A stretch of DNA of 64,000 nt from Limanda limanda. Taxonomy: Eukaryota; Chordata; Actinopteri; Pleuronectiformes; Pleuronectidae. The notes under the pieces were generated by a model that was given only the letters and a program-made list of their open reading frames with translations, was not told the DNA's origin and made no database searches. Below, piece after piece: positions 14,501 through 29,000 of the stretch (positions are counted from its first letter, which is position 1; every line of letters begins with the position of its first letter). Location of the stretch: assembly GCF_963576545.1 (NCBI RefSeq), contig NW_026870568.1:434001-498000 (forward strand), written 5' to 3'. The position numbers and the translations under genes are program-made.

Positions 14501-14900
14501 GTAGAGCCTACTTGCAAGTCTCTCCGACCTTCACAAAAAAAGTTATTCAAGAATATCTCCTCAGATTTGGGGGAATTTCGTCGGTCGACCTCTTCCGAAG
14601 GTCGAACAAGCTCGGGGATGGTACCAATCGATCCGCAGGACCCAAATTAGTCCAGATGCAACCACTTTCCAAGTCTCTCCGACCTTCACAAAAAAAGTTA
14701 TTCAAGAAAATCTCTTTCTCCTATGTGCTTTCATCCCTAACCCTAACCCTAACCCTTCCGAAAGTCGGAGAAGCTCAAGGATGGTACCGATCGATGCGCG
14801 CTACCCCATTTAGTGGGGGTAGAGCCTACTTGCAAGTCTCTCTGACCTTCACAAAAAAAGTTATTCAAGAATATCTCTTTCTCCTATGTGCTTTCATCCC
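8562..14900 (+). repeat. 4489-bp-offset segmental duplication in Sat-I
   Basis: The block starting at 8562 recurs at 13051, offset 4489 bp. Shared rare markers are AAAAAACGTTATTC (about 8600 and 13090), the one-G deletion TAGTGGGGTAGAG (about 9050 and 13540), and CGTTGGTCGACC (about 9297 and 13787). The copies run in parallel until about 10.4 and 14.6 kb, where the second copy lacks part of the following A-rich segment. Confidence 0.8.
9843..11770 (+). repeat. Exact-looking 964-bp tandem duplication within Sat-I
   Basis: 9843-10806 and 10807-11770 have the same monomer order and the same rare variants: TCGAACAAG in the B monomer, GGTACTGATCG with CTACGCCATTT in one A monomer, a CTGACC A monomer, and a two-unit A monomer followed by CTACTCCATTT. 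I saw no difference between the copies by eye. This points to a recent unequal exchange or replication slippage. Confidence 0.85.
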
Positions 14901-17900
14901 TAACCCTAACCCTTCCGAAAGTCGGAGAAGCTCAGGGATGGTACCGATCGATGCGCGCTACTCCATTTAGTGGGGGTAGAGCCTACTTGCAAGTCTCTCC
15001 GACCTTCACAAAAAAAGTTATTCAAGAAAATCTCTTTCTCCTATGTGCTTTCATCCCTAACCCTAACCCTAACCCTTCCGAAAGTCGGAGAAGCTCAAGG
15101 ATGGTACCGATCGATGCGCGCTACCCCATTTAGTGGGGGTAGAGCCTACTTGCAAGTCTCTCCGACCTTCACAAAAAAAGTTATTCAAGAATATCTCTTT
15201 CTCCTATGTGCTTTCATCCCTAACCCTAACCCTAACCCTTCCGAAAGTCGGAGAAGCTCAAGGATGGTACCGATCGATGCGCGCTACCCCATTTAGTGGG
15301 GGTAGAGCCTACTTGCAAGTCTCTCCGACCTTCACAAAAAAAGTTATTCAAGAATATCTCCTCAGATTTGGGGGAATTTCGTCGGTCGACCTCTTCCGAA
15401 GGTCGTACAAGCTCGGGGATGGTACCAATCGATCTGCAGGACCCAAATTAGTCCAGATGCAACCACTTTCCAAGTCTCTCCGACCTTCACAAAAAAAGTT
15501 ATTCAAGAATATCTCTTTCTCCTATGTGCTTTCATCCCTAACCCTAACCCTAACCCTTCCGAAAGTCGGAGAAGCTCAAGGATGGTACCGATCGATGCGC
15601 GCTACCCCATTTAGTGGGGGTAGAGCCTACTTGCAAGTCTCTCCGACCTTCACAAAAAAAGTTATTCAAGAATATCTCCTCAGATTTGGGGGAATTTCGT
15701 CGGTCGACCTCTTCCGAAGGTCGTACAAGCTCGGGGATGGTACCAATCGATCCGCAGGACCCAAATTAGTCCAGATGCAACCACTTTCCAAGTCTCTCCG
15801 ACCTTCACAAAAAAAGTTATTCAAGAATATCTCTTTCTCCTATGTGCTTTCATCCCTAACCCTAACCCTAACCCTTCCGAAAGTCGGAGAAGCTCAAGGA
15901 TGGTACCGATCGATGGGCGCTACCCCATTTAGTGGGGGTAGAGCCTACTTGCAAGTCTCTCCGACCTTCACAAAAAAAGTTATTCAAGAATATCTCTTTC
16001 TCCTATGTGCTTTCATCCCTAACCCTAACCCTAACCCTTCCGAAAGTCGGAGAAGCTCAAGGATGGTACCGATCGATGCGCGCTACCCCATTTAGTGGGG
16101 GTAGAGCCTACTTGCAAGTCTCTCCGACCTTCACAAAAAAAGTTATTCAAGAATATCTCCTCAGATTTGGGGGAATTTCGTCGGTCGACCTCTTTCGAAG
16201 GTCGTACAAGCTCGGGGATGGTACCAATCGATCCGCAGGACCCAAATTAGTCCAGATGCAACCACTTTCCAAGTCTCTCCGACCTTCACAAAAAAAGTTA
16301 TTCAAGAATATCTCTTTCTCCTATGTGCTTTCATCCCTAACCCTAACCCTAACTCTTCCGAAAGTCGGAGAAGCTCAAGGATGGTACCGATCGATGCGCG
16401 CTACCCCATTTAGTGGGGGTAGAGCCTACTTGCAAGTCTCTCCGACCTTCACAAAAAAAGTTATTCAAGAAAATCTCTTTCTCCTATGTGCTTTCATCCC
16501 TAACCCTAACCCTAACCCTTCCGAAAGTCGGAGAAGCTCAAGGATGGTACCGATCGATGCGCGCTACCCCATTTAGTGGGGGTAGAGCCTACTTGCAAGT
16601 CTCTCCGACCTTCACAAAAAAAGTTATTCAAGAATATCTCTTTCTCCTATGTGCTTTCATCCCTAACCCTAACCCTAACCCTTCCGAAAGTCGGAGAAGC
16701 TCAAGGATGGTACCGATCGATGCGCGCTACCCCATTTAGTGGGGGTAAAGCCTACTTGCAAGTCTCTCTGACCTTCACAAAAAAAGTTATTCAAGAATAT
16801 CTCTTTCTCCTATGTGCTTTCATCCCTAACCCTAACCCTAACCCTTCCGAAAGTCGGAGAAGCTCAAGGATGGTACCGACCGATGCGCGCTACCCCATTT
16901 AGTGGGGGTAGAGCCTACTTGCAAGTCTCTCCGACCTTCACAAAAAAAGTTATTCAAGAATATCTCTTTCTCCTATGTGCTTTCATCCCTAACCCTAACC
17001 CTAACCCTTCCGAAAGTCGGAGAAGCTCAAGGATGGTACCAATCGATGCGCGCTACCCCATTTAGTGGGGGTAGAGCCTACTTGCAAGTCTCTCCGACCT
17101 TCACAAAAAAAGTTATTCAAGAATATCTCCTCAGATTTGGGGGAATTTCGTCGGTCGACCTCTTCCGAAGGTCGTACAAGCTCGGGGATGGTACCAATCG
17201 ATCCGCAGGACCCAAATTAGTCCAGATGCAACCACTTTCCAAGTCTCTCCGACCTTCACAAAAAAAGTTATTCAAGAATATCTCTTTCTCCTATGTGCTT
17301 TCATCCCTAACCCTAACCCTAACCCTTCCGAAAGTCGGAGAAGCTCAAGGATGGTACCGATCGATGCGCGCTACCCCATTTAGTGGGGGTAGAGCCTACT
17401 TGCAAGTCTCTCCGACCTTCACAAAAAAAGTTATTCAAGAATATCTCCTCAGATTTGGGGGAATTTCGTCGGTCGACCTCTTCCGAAGGTCGAACAAGCT
17501 CGGGGATGGTACCAATCGATCCGCAGGACCCAAATTAGTCCAGATGCAACCACTTTCCAAGTCTCTCCGACCTTCACAAAAAAAGTTATTCAAGAAAATC
17601 TCTTTCTCCTATGTGCTTTCATCCCTAACCCTAACCCTTCCGAAAGTCGGAGAAGCTCAAGGATGGTACCGATCGATGCGCGCTACCCCATTTAGTGGGG
17701 GTAGAGCCTACTTGCAAGTCTCTCTGACCTTCACAAAAAAAGTTATTCAAGAATATCTCTTTCTCCTATGTGCTTTCATCCCTAACCCTAACCCTTCCGA
17801 AAGTCGGAGAAGCTCAGGGATGGTACCGATCGATGCGCGCTACTCCATTTAGTGGGGGTAGAGCCTACTTGCAAGTCTCTCCGACCTTCACAAAAAAAGT

Positions 17901-20362
17901 TATTCAAGAAAATCTCTTTCTCCTATGTGCTTTCATCCCTAACCCTAACCCTAACCCTTCCGAAAGTCGGAGAAGCTCAAGGATGGTTCCGATCGATGCG
18001 CGCTACCCCATTTAGTGGGGGTAGAGCCTACTTGCAAGTCTCTCCGACCTTCACAAAAAAAGTTATTCAAGAATATCTCTTTCTCCTATGTGCTTTCATC
18101 CCTAACCCTAACCCTAACCCTTCCGAAAGTCGGAGAAGCTCAAGGATGGTACCGATCGATGCGCGCTACCCCATTTAGTGGGGGTAGAGCCTACTTGCAA
18201 GTCTCTCCGACCTTCACAAAAAAAGTTATTCAAGAATATCTCCTCAGATTTGGGGGAATTTCGTCGGTCGACCTCTTCCGAAGGTCGTACAAGCTCGGGG
18301 ATGGTACCAATCGATCTGCAGGACCCAAATTAGTCCAGATGCAACCACTTTCCAAGTCTCTCCGACCTTCACAAAAAAAGTTATTCAAGAATATCTCTTT
18401 CTCCTATGTGCTTTCATCCCTAACCCTAACCCTAACCCTTCCGAAAGTCGGAGAAGCTCAAGGATGGTACCGATCGATGCGCGCTACCCCATTTAGTGGG
18501 GGTAGAGCCTACTTGCAAGTCTCTCCGACCTTCACAAAAAAAGTTATTCAAGAATATCTCCTCAGATTTGGGGGAATTTCGTCGGTCGACCTCTTCCGAA
18601 GGTCGTACAAGCTCGGGGATGGTACCAATCGATCCGCAGGACCCAAATTAGTCCAGATGCAACCACTTTCCAAGTCTCTCCGACCTTCACAAAAAAAGTT
18701 ATTCAAGAATATCTCTTTCTCCTATGTGCTTTCATCCCTAACCCTAACCCTAACCCTTCCGAAAGTCGGAGAAGCTCAAGGATGGTACCGATCGATGGGC
18801 GCTACCCCATTTAGTGGGGGTAGAGCCTACTTGCAAGTCTCTCCGACCTTCACAAAAAAAGTTATTCAAGAATATCTCTTTCTCCTATGTGCTTTCATCC
18901 CTAACCCTAACCCTAACCCTTCCGAAAGTCGGAGAAGCTCAAGGATGGTACCGATCGATGCGCGCTACCCCATTTAGTGGGGGTAGAGCCTACTTGCAAG
19001 TCTCTCCGACCTTCACAAAAAAAGTTATTCAAGAATATCTCCTCAGATTTGGGGGAATTTCGTCGGTCGACCTCTTTCGAAGGTCGTACAAGCTCGGGGA
19101 TGGTACCAATCGATCCGCAGGACCCAAATTAGTCCAGATGCAACCACTTTCCAAGTCTCTCCGACCTTCACAAAAAAAGTTATTCAAGAATATCTCTTTC
19201 TCCTATGTGCTTTCATCCCTAACCCTAACCCTAACTCTTCCGAAAGTCGGAGAAGCTCAAGGATGGTACCGATCGATGCGCGCTACCCCATTTAGTGGGG
19301 GTAGAGCCTACTTGCAAGTCTCTCCGACCTTCACAAAAAAAGTTATTCAAGAAAATCTCTTTCTCCTATGTGCTTTCATCCCTAACCCTAACCCTAACCC
19401 TTCCGAAAGTCGGAGAAGCTCAAGGATGGTACCGATCGATGCGCGCTACCCCATTTAGTGGGGGTAGAGCCTACTTGCAAGTCTCTCCGACCTTCACAAA
19501 AAAAGTTATTCAAGAATATCTCTTTCTCCTATGTGCTTTCATCCCTAACCCTAACCCTAACCCTTCCGAAAGTCGGAGAAGCTCAAGGATGGTACCGATC
19601 GATGCGCGCTACCCCATTTAGTGGGGGTAAAGCCTACTTGCAAGTCTCTCTGACCTTCACAAAAAAAGTTATTCAAGAATATCTCTTTCTCCTATGTGCT
19701 TTCATCCCTAACCCTAACCCTAACCCTTCCGAAAGTCGGAGAAGCTCAAGGATGGTACCGACCGATGCGCGCTACCCCATTTAGTGGGGGTAGAGCCTAC
19801 TTGCAAGTCTCTCCGACCTTCACAAAAAAAGTTATTCAAGAATATCTCTTTCTCCTATGTGCTTTCATCCCTAACCCTAACCCTAACCCTTCCGAAAGTC
19901 GGAGAAGCTCAAGGATGGTACCAATCGATGCGCGCTACCCCATTTAGTGGGGGTAGAGCCTACTTGCAAGTCTCTCCGACCTTCACAAAAAAAGTTATTC
20001 AAGAATATCTCCTCAGATTTGGGGGAATTTCGTCGGTCGACCTCTTCCGAAGGTCGTACAAGCTCGGGGATGGTACCAATCGATCCGCAGGACCCAAATT
20101 AGTCCAGATGCAACCACTTTCCAAGTCTCTCCGACCTTCACAAAAAAAGTTATTCAAGAATATCTCTTTCTCCTATGTGCTTTCATCCCTAACCCTAACC
20201 CTAACCCTTCCGAAAGTCGGAGAAGCTCAAGGATGGTACCGATCGATGCGCGCTACCCCATTTAGTGGGGGTAGAGCCTACTTGCAAGTCTCTCCGACCT
20301 TCACAAAAAAAGTTATTCAAGAATATCTCCTCAGATTTGGGGGAATTTCGTCGGTCGACCTC
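14600..20362 (+). repeat. ~2.88-kb higher-order repeat, two copies, in Sat-I
   Basis: Two consecutive copies, about 14.6-17.49 kb and 17.49-20.36 kb, with an internal offset of 2882 bp. They share CTACTCCATTT after a two-unit A monomer, GACCTCTTTCGAAGG in one B monomer, GGGGGTAAAGCC with CTGACC in one A monomer, and GTACCGACCGATG. The second copy has a private GGTTCCGATCG near 17987. A related block recurs at 1606-bp offset (about 20583 to 22189) with the same TAAAGCC marker. Confidence 0.8.
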
Positions 20363-23300
20363 TTCCGAAGGTCGTACAAGCTCGGGGATGGTACCAATCG
20401 ATCCGCAGGACCCAAATTAGTCCAGATGCAACCACTTTCCAAGTCTCTCCGACCTTCACAAAAAAAGTTATTCAAGAATATCTCTTTCTCCTATGTGCTT
20501 TCATCCCTAACCCTAACCCTAACTCTTCCGAAAGTCGGAGAAGCTCAAGGATGGTACCGATCGATGCGCGCTACCCCATTTAGTGGGGGTAGAGCCTACT
20601 TGCAAGTCTCTCCGACCTTCACAAAAAAAGTTATTCAAGAAAATCTCTTTCTCCTATGTGCTTTCATCCCTAACCCTAACCCTAACCCTTCCGAAAGTCG
20701 GAGAAGCTCAAGGATGGTACCGATCGATGCGCGCTACCCCATTTAGTGGGGGTAGAGCCTACTTGCAAGTCTCTCCGACCTTCACAAAAAAAGTTATTCA
20801 AGAATATCTCTTTCTCCTATGTGCTTTCATCCCTAACCCTAACCCTAACCCTTCCGAAAGTCGGAGAAGCTCAAGGATGGTACCGATCGATGCGCGCTAC
20901 CCCATTTAGTGGGGGTAAAGCCTACTTGCAAGTCTCTCTGACCTTCACAAAAAAAGTTATTCAAGAATATCTCTTTCTCCTATGTGCTTTCATCCCTAAC
21001 CCTAACCCTAACCCTTCCGAAAGTCGGAGAAGCTCAAGGATGGTACCGATCGATGCGCGCTACCCCATTTAGTGGGGGTAGAGCCTACTTGCAAGTCTCT
21101 CCGACCTTCACAAAAAAAGTTATTCAAGAATATCTCCTCAGATTTGGGGGAATTTCGTCGGTCGACCTCTTCCGAAGGTCGTACAAGCTCGGGGATGGTA
21201 CCAATCGATCTGCAGGACCCAAATTAGTCCAGATGCAACCACTTTCCAAGTCTCTCCGACCTTCACAAAAAAAGTTATTCAAGAATATCTCTTTCTCCTA
21301 TGTGCTTTCATCCCTAACCCTAACCCTAACCCTTCCGAAAGTCGGAGAAGCTCAAGGATGGTACCGATCGATGCGCGCTACCCCATTTAGTGGGGGTAGA
21401 GCCTACTTGCAAGTCTCTCCGACCTTCACAAAAAAAGTTATTCAAGAATATCTCCTCAGATTTGGGGGAATTTCGTCGGTCGACCTCTTCCGAAGGTCGT
21501 ACAAGCTCGGGGATGGTACCAATCGATCCGCAGGACCCAAATTAGTCCAGATGCAACCACTTTCCAAGTCTCTCCGACCTTCACAAAAAAAGTTAGTCAA
21601 GAATATCTCTTTCTCCTATGTGCTTTCATCCCTAACCCTAACCCTAACCCTTCCGAAAGTCGGAGAAGCTCAAGGATGGTACCGATCGATGGGCGCTACC
21701 CCATTTAGTGGGGGTAGAGCCTACTTGCAAGTCTCTCCGACCTTCACAAAAAAAGTTATTCAAGAATATCTCTTTCTCCTATGTGCTTTCATCCCTAACC
21801 CTAACCCTAACCCTTCCGAAAGTCGGAGAAGCTCAAGGATGGTACCGATCGATGCGCGCTACCCCATTTAGTGGGGGTAGAGCCTACTTGCAAGTCTCTC
21901 CGACCTTCACAAAAAAAGTTATTCAAGAATATCTCCTCAGATTTGGGGGAATTTCGTCGGTCGACCTCTTCCGAAGGTCGTACAAGCTCGGGGATGGTAC
22001 CAATCGATCCGCAGGACCCAAATTAGTCCAGATGCAACCACTTTCCAAGTCTCTCCGACCTTCACAAAAAAAGTTATTCAAGAATATCTCTTTCTCCTAT
22101 GTGCTTTCATCCCTAACCCTAACCCTAACTCTTCCGAAAGTCGGAGAAGCTCAAGGATGGTACCGATCGATGCGCGCTACCCCATTTAGTGGGGGTAGAG
22201 CCTACTTGCAAGTCTCTCCGACCTTCACAAAAAAAGTTATTCAAGAAAATCTCTTTCTCCTATGTGCTTTCATCCCTAACCCTAACCCTAACCCTTCCGA
22301 AAGTCGGAGAAGCTCAAGGATGGTACCGATCGATGCGCGCTACCCCATTTAGTGGGGGTAGAGCCTACTTGCAAGTCTCTCCGACCTTCACAAAAAAAGT
22401 TATTCAAGAATATCTCTTTCTCCTATGTGCTTTCATCCCTAACCCTAACCCTAACCCTTCCGAAAGTCGGAGAAGCTCAAGGATGGTACCGATCGATGCG
22501 CGCTACCCCATTTAGTGGGGGTAAAGCCTACTTGCAAGTCTCTCTGACCTTCACAAAAAAAGTTATTCAAGAATATCTCTTTCTCCTATGTGCTTTCATC
22601 CCTAACCCTAACCCTAACCCTTCCGAAAGTCGGAGAAGCTCAAGGATGGTACCGATCGATGCGCGCTACCCCATTTAGTGGGGGTAGAGCCTACTTGCAA
22701 GTCTCTCCGACCTTCACAAAAAAAGTTATTCAAGAATATCTCTTTCTCCTATGTGCTTTCATCCCTAACCCTAACCCTAACCCTTCCGAAAGTCGGAGAA
22801 GCTCAAGGATGGTACCAATCGATGCGCGCTACCCCATTTAGTGGGGGTAGAGCCTACTTGCAAGTCTCTCCGACCTTCACAAAAAAAGTTATTCAAGAAT
22901 ATCTCCTCAGATTTGGGGGAATTTCGTCGGTCGACCTCTTTCGAAGGTCGTACAAGCTCGGGGATGGTACCAATCGATCCGCAGGACCCAAATTAGTCCA
23001 GATGCAACCACTTTCCAAGTCTCTCCGACCTTCACAAAAAAAGTTATTCAAGAATATCTCTTTCTCCTATGTGCTTTCATCCCTAACCCTAACCCTAACC
23101 CTTCCGAAAGTCGGAGAAGCTCAAGGATGGTACCGATCGATGTGCGCTACCCCATTTAGTGGGGGTAGAGCCTACTTGCAAGTCTCTCCGACCTTCACAA
23201 AAAAAGTTATTCAAGAATATCTCCTCAGATTTGGGGGAATTTCGTCGGTCGACCTCTTCCGAAGGTCGTACAAGCTCGGGGATGGTACCAATCGATCTGC

Positions 23301-26031
23301 AGGACCCAAATTAGTCCAGATGCAACCACTTTCCAAGTCTCTCCGACCTTCACAAAAAAAGTTATTCAAGAATATCTCTTTCTCCTATGTGCTTTCATCC
23401 CTAACCCTAACCCTAACCCTTCCGAAAGTCGGAGAAGCTCAAGGATGGTACCGATCGATGCGCGCTACCCCATTTAGTGGGGGTAGAGCCTACTTGCAAG
23501 TCTCTCCGACCTTCACAAAAAAAGTTATTCAAGAATATCTCCTCAGATTTGGGGGAATTTCGTCGGTCGACCTCTTCCGAAGGTCGTACAAGCTCGGGGA
23601 TGGTACCAATCGATCCGCAGGACCCAAATTAGTCCAGATGCAACCACTTTCCAAGTCTCTCCGACCTTCACAAAAAAAGTTATTCAAGAATATCTCTTTC
23701 TCCTATGTGCTTTCATCCCTAACCCTAACCCTAACCCTTCCGAAAGTCGGAGAAGCTCAAGGATGGTACCGATCGATGGGCGCTACCCCATTTAGTGGGG
23801 GTAGAGCCTACTTGCAAGTCTCTCCGACCTTCACAAAAAAAGTTATTCAAGAATATCTCTTTCTCCTATGTGCTTTCATCCCTAACCCTAACCCTTCCGA
23901 AAGTCGGAGAAGCTCAAGGATGGTACCGATCGATGCGCGCTACCCCATTTAGTGGGGGTAGAGCCTACTTGCAAGTCTCTCCGACCTTCACAAAAAAAGT
24001 TATTCAAGAATATCTCCTCAGATTTGGGGGAATTTCGTCGGTCGACCTCTTCCGAAGGTCGTACAAGCTCGGGGATGGTACCAATCGATCCGCAGGACCC
24101 AAATTAGTCCAGATGCAACCACTTTCCAAGTCTCTCCGACCTTCACAAAAAAAGTTATTCAAGAATATCTCTTTCTCCTATGTGCTTTCATCCCTAACCC
24201 TAACCCTAACTCTTCCGAAAGTCGGAGAAGCTCAAGGATGGTACCGATCGATGCGCGCTACCCCATTTAGTGGGGGTAGAGCCTACTTGCAAGTCTCTCC
24301 GACCTTCACAAAAAAAGTTATTCAAGAATATCTCTTTCTCCTATGTGCTTTCATCCCTAACCCTAACCCTAACCCTTCCGAAAGTCGGAGAAGCTCAAGG
24401 ATGGTACCAATCGATGCGCGCTACCCCATTTAGTGGGGGTAGAGCCTACTTGCAAGTCTCTCCGACCTTCACAAAAAAAGTTATTCAAGAATATCTCCTC
24501 AGATTTGGGGGAATTTCGTCGGTCGACCTCTTCCGAAGGTCGTACAAGCTCGGGGATGGTACCAATCGATCCGCAGGACCCAAATTAGTCCAGATGCAAC
24601 CACTTTCCAAGTCTCTCCGACCTTCACAAAAAAAGTTATTCAAGAATATCTCTTTCTCCTATGTGCTTTCATCCCTAACCCTAACCCTAACCCTTCCGAA
24701 AGTCGGAGAAGCTCAAGGATTGTACCGATCGATGCGCGCTACCCCATTTAGTGGGGGTAGAGCCTACTTGCAAGTCTCTCCGACCTTCACAAAAAAAGTT
24801 ATTCAAGAATATCTCCTCAGATTTGGGGGAATTTCGTCGGTCGACCTCTTTCGAAGGTCGTACAAGCTCGGGGATGGTACCAATCGATCCGCAGGACCCA
24901 AATTAGTCCAGATGCAACCACTTTCCAAGTCTCTCCGACCTTCACAAAAAAAGTTATTCAAGAATATCTCTTTCTCCTATGTGCTTTCATCCCTAACCCT
25001 AACCCTAACCCTTCCGAAAGTCGGAGAAGCTCAAGGATGGTACCGATCGATGTGCGCTACCCCATTTAGTGGGGGTAGAGCCTACTTGCAAGTCTCTCCG
25101 ACCTTCACAAAAAAAGTTATTCAAGAATATCTCCTCAGATTTGGGGGAATTTCGTCGGTCGACCTCTTCCGAAGGTCGTACAAGCTCGGGGATGGTACCA
25201 ATCGATCCGCAGGACCCAAATTAGTCCAGATGCAACCACTTTCCAAGTCTCTCCGACCTTCACAAAAAAAGTTATTCAAGAATATCTCTTTCTCCTATGT
25301 GCTTTCATCCCTAACCCTAACCCTAACCCTTCCGAAAGTCGGAGAAGCTCAAGGATGGTACCGATCGATGCGCGCTACCCCATTTAGTGGGGGTAGAGCC
25401 TACTTGCAAGTCTCTCCGACCTTCACAAAAAAAGTTATTCAAGAATATCTCTTTCTCCTATGTGCTTTCATCCCTAACCCTAACCCTAACCCTTCCGAAA
25501 GTCGGAGAAGCTCAAAGATGGTACCGATCGATGCGCGCTACCCCATTTAGTGGGGGTAGAGCCTACTTGCAAGTCTCTCCGACCTTCACAAAAAAAGTTA
25601 TTCAAGAATATCTCCTCAGATTTGGGGGAATTTCGTCGGTAAACCTCTTCCGAAGGTCGTACAAGCTCGGGGATGGTACCAATCGATCCGCAGGACCCAA
25701 ATTAGTCCAGATGCAACCACTTTCCAAGTCTCTCCGACCTTCACAAAAAAGGTTATTCAAGAATATCTCTTTCTCCTATGTGCTTTCATCCCTAACCCTA
25801 ACCCTAACCCTTCCGAAAGTCGGAGAAGCTCAAGGATGGTACCGATCGATGCGCGCTACCCCATTTAGTGGGGGTAGAGCCTACTTGCAAGTCTCTCCGA
25901 CCTTCACAAAAAAAGTTATTCAAGAATATCTCTTTCTCCTATGTGCTTTCATCCCTAACCCTAACCCTAACCCTTCCGAAAGTCGGAGAAGCTCAAGGAT
26001 GGTACCGATCGATGCGCGTTACCCCTTTTAG

Positions 26032-29000
26032 TGGGGGTAGAGCCTACTTGCAAGTCTCTCCGACCTTCACAAAAAAAGTTATTCAAGAATATCTCCTCAG
26101 ATTTGGGGGAATTTCGTCGGTCGACCTCTTCCGAAGGTCGTACAAGCTCGGGGATGGTACCAATCGATCCGCAGGACCCAAGTTAGTCCAGATGCAACCA
26201 CTTTTCAAGTCTCTCCGACCTTCACAAAAAAAGTTATTCAAGAATATCTCCTCAGATTTGGGGGAATTTCGTCGGTCGACCTCTTCCGAAGGTCGTACAA
26301 GCTCGGGGATGGTACCAATCGATCTGCAGGACCCAAATTAGTCCAGATGCAACCACTTTCCAAGTCTCTCCGACCTTCACAAAAAAAGTTATTCAAGAAT
26401 ATCTCTTTCTCCTATGTGCTTTCATCCCTAACCCTAACCCTAACCCTTCCAAAAGTCGGAGAAGCTCAAGGATGGTACCGATCGATGCGCATTACCCCAT
26501 TTAGTGGGGGTAGAGCCTACTTGCAAGTCTCTCCGACCTTCACAAAAAAAGTTATTCAAGAATATCTCCTCAGATTTGGGGGAATTTCGTCGGTCGACCT
26601 CTTCCGAAGGTCGTACAAGCTCGGGGATGGTACCAATCGATCCGCAGGACCCAAGTTAGTCCAGATGCAACCACTTTTCAAGTCTCTCCGACCTTCACAA
26701 AAAAAGTTATTCAAGAATATCTCCTCAGATTTGGGGGAATTTCGTCGGTCGACCTCTTCCGAAGGTCGTACAAGCTCGGGGATGGTACCAATCGATCCGC
26801 AGGACCCAAATTAGTCCAGATGCAACCACTTTCCAAGTCTCTCCGACCTTCACAAAAAAAGTTATTCAAGAATATCTCTTTCTCCTATGTGCTTTCATCC
26901 CTAACCCTAACCCTAACCCTTCCAAAAGTCGGAGAAGCTCAAGGATGGTACCGATCGATGCGCATTACCCCATTTAGTGGGGGTAGAGCCTACTTGCAAG
27001 TCTCTCCGACCTTCACAAAAAAAGTTATTCAAGAATATCTCCTCAGATTTGGGGGAATTTCGTCGGTCGACCTCTTCCGAAGGTCGTACAAGCTCGGGGA
27101 TGGTACCAATCGATCCGCAGGACCCAAGTTAGTCCAGATGCAACCACTTTTCAAGTCTCTCCGACCTTCACAAAAAAAGTTATTCAAGAATATCTCTTTC
27201 TCCTATGTGCTTTCATCCCTAACCCTAACCCTTCCGAAGGTCGGAGAAGCTCAAGGATGGTACCGATCGATGCGCGCTACCCCATTTAGTGGGGGTAGAG
27301 CCTACTTGCAAGTCTCTCCGACCTTCACAAAAAAAGTTATTCAAGAATATCTCCTCAGATTTGGGGGAATTTCGTCGGTCGACCTCTTCCGAAGGTCGTA
27401 CAAGCTCGGGGATGGTACCAATCGATCTGCAGGACCCAAATTAGTCCAGATGCAACCACTTTCCAAGTCTCTCCGACCTTCACAAAAAAAGTTATTCAAG
27501 AATATCTCTTTCTCCTATGTGCTTTCATCCTTAACCCTAACCCTTCCGAAAGTCGGAAAAGCTCAAGGATGGTACTGATCGATGCGCACTACCCCATTTA
27601 GTGGGGGTAGAGCCTACTTGCAAGTCTCTCCGACCTTCACAAAAAAAGTTATTCAAGAATATCTCCTCAGATTTGGGGGAATTTCGTCGGTCGACCTCTT
27701 CCGAAGGTCGTACAAGCTCGGGGATGGTACCAATCGATCAGCAGGACCCAAGTTAGTCCAGATGCAACCACTTTTCAAGTCTCTCCGACCTTCACAAAAA
27801 AAGTTATTCAAGAATATCTCCTCAGATTTGGGGGAATTTCGTCGGTCGACCTCTTCCGAAGGTCGTACAAGCTCGGGGATGGTACCAATCGATCCGCAGG
27901 ACCCAAATTAGTCCAGATGCAACCACTTTACATGTCTCTCCGACCTTCACAAAAAAAGTTATTCAAGAATATCTCTTTCTCCTATGTGCTTTCATCCCTA
28001 ACCCTAACCCTAACCCTTCCAAAAGTCGGAGAAGCTCAAGGATGGTACCGATCGATGCGCATTACCCCATTTAGTGGGGGTAGAGCCTACTTGCAAGTCT
28101 CTCCGACCTTCACAAAAAAAGTTATTCAAGAATATCTCCTCAGATTTGGGGGAATTTCGTCGGTCGACCTCTTCCGAAGGTCGTACAAGCTCGGGGATGG
28201 TACCAATCGATCCGCAGGACCCAAGTTAGTCCAGATGCAACCACTTTTCAAGTCTCTCCGACCTTCACAAAAAAAGTTATTCAAGAATATCTCTTTCTCC
28301 TATGTGCTTTCATCCCTAACCCTAACCCTAACCCTTCCGAAAGTCGGAGAAGCTCAAGGATGGTACCGATCGATGCGCGCTACCCCATTTAGTGGGGGTA
28401 GAGCCTACTTGCAAGTCTCTCCGACCTTCACAAAAAAAGTTATTCAAGAATATCTCCTCAGATTTGGGGGAATTTCGTCGGTCGACCTCTTCCGAAGGTC
28501 GTACAAGCTCGGGGATGGTACCAATCGATCTGCAGGACCCAAATTAGTCCAGATGCAACCACTTTCCAAGTCTCTCCGACCTTCACAAAAAAAGTTATTC
28601 AAGAATATCTCTTTCTCCTATGTGCTTTCATCCTTAACCCTAACCCTTCCGAAAGTCGGAAAAGCTCAAGGATGGTACTGATCGATGCGCACTACCCCAT
28701 TTAGTGGGGGTAGAGCCTACTTGCAAGTCTCTCCGACCTTCACAAAAAAAGTTATTCAAGAATATCTCCTCAGATTTGGGGGAATTTCGTCGGTCGACCT
28801 CTTCCGAAGGACGTACAAGCTCGGGGATGGTACCAATCGATCCGCAGGACCCAAGTTAGTCCAGATGCAACCACTTTTCAAGTCTCTCCGACCTTCACAA
28901 AAAAAGTTATTCAAGAATATCTCTTTCTCCTATGTGCTTTCATCCCTAACCCTAACCCTAACCCTTCCGAAAGTCGGAGAAGCTCAAGGATGGTACCGAT

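Larger units (their letters stand above)
1..26031 (+). repeat. Sat-I distal domain: A-rich, segmentally duplicated
   Basis: Runs of consecutive A monomers (for example about 677-1838, with a strict 163-bp step) are broken by single B monomers or by AB-AB stretches. Blocks of several monomers recur with the same rare variants in the same order, showing duplication by unequal exchange of multi-monomer blocks. Most A monomers here have three telomere units. Sequence is very homogeneous, mostly one or two differences per monomer. Confidence 0.85.
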
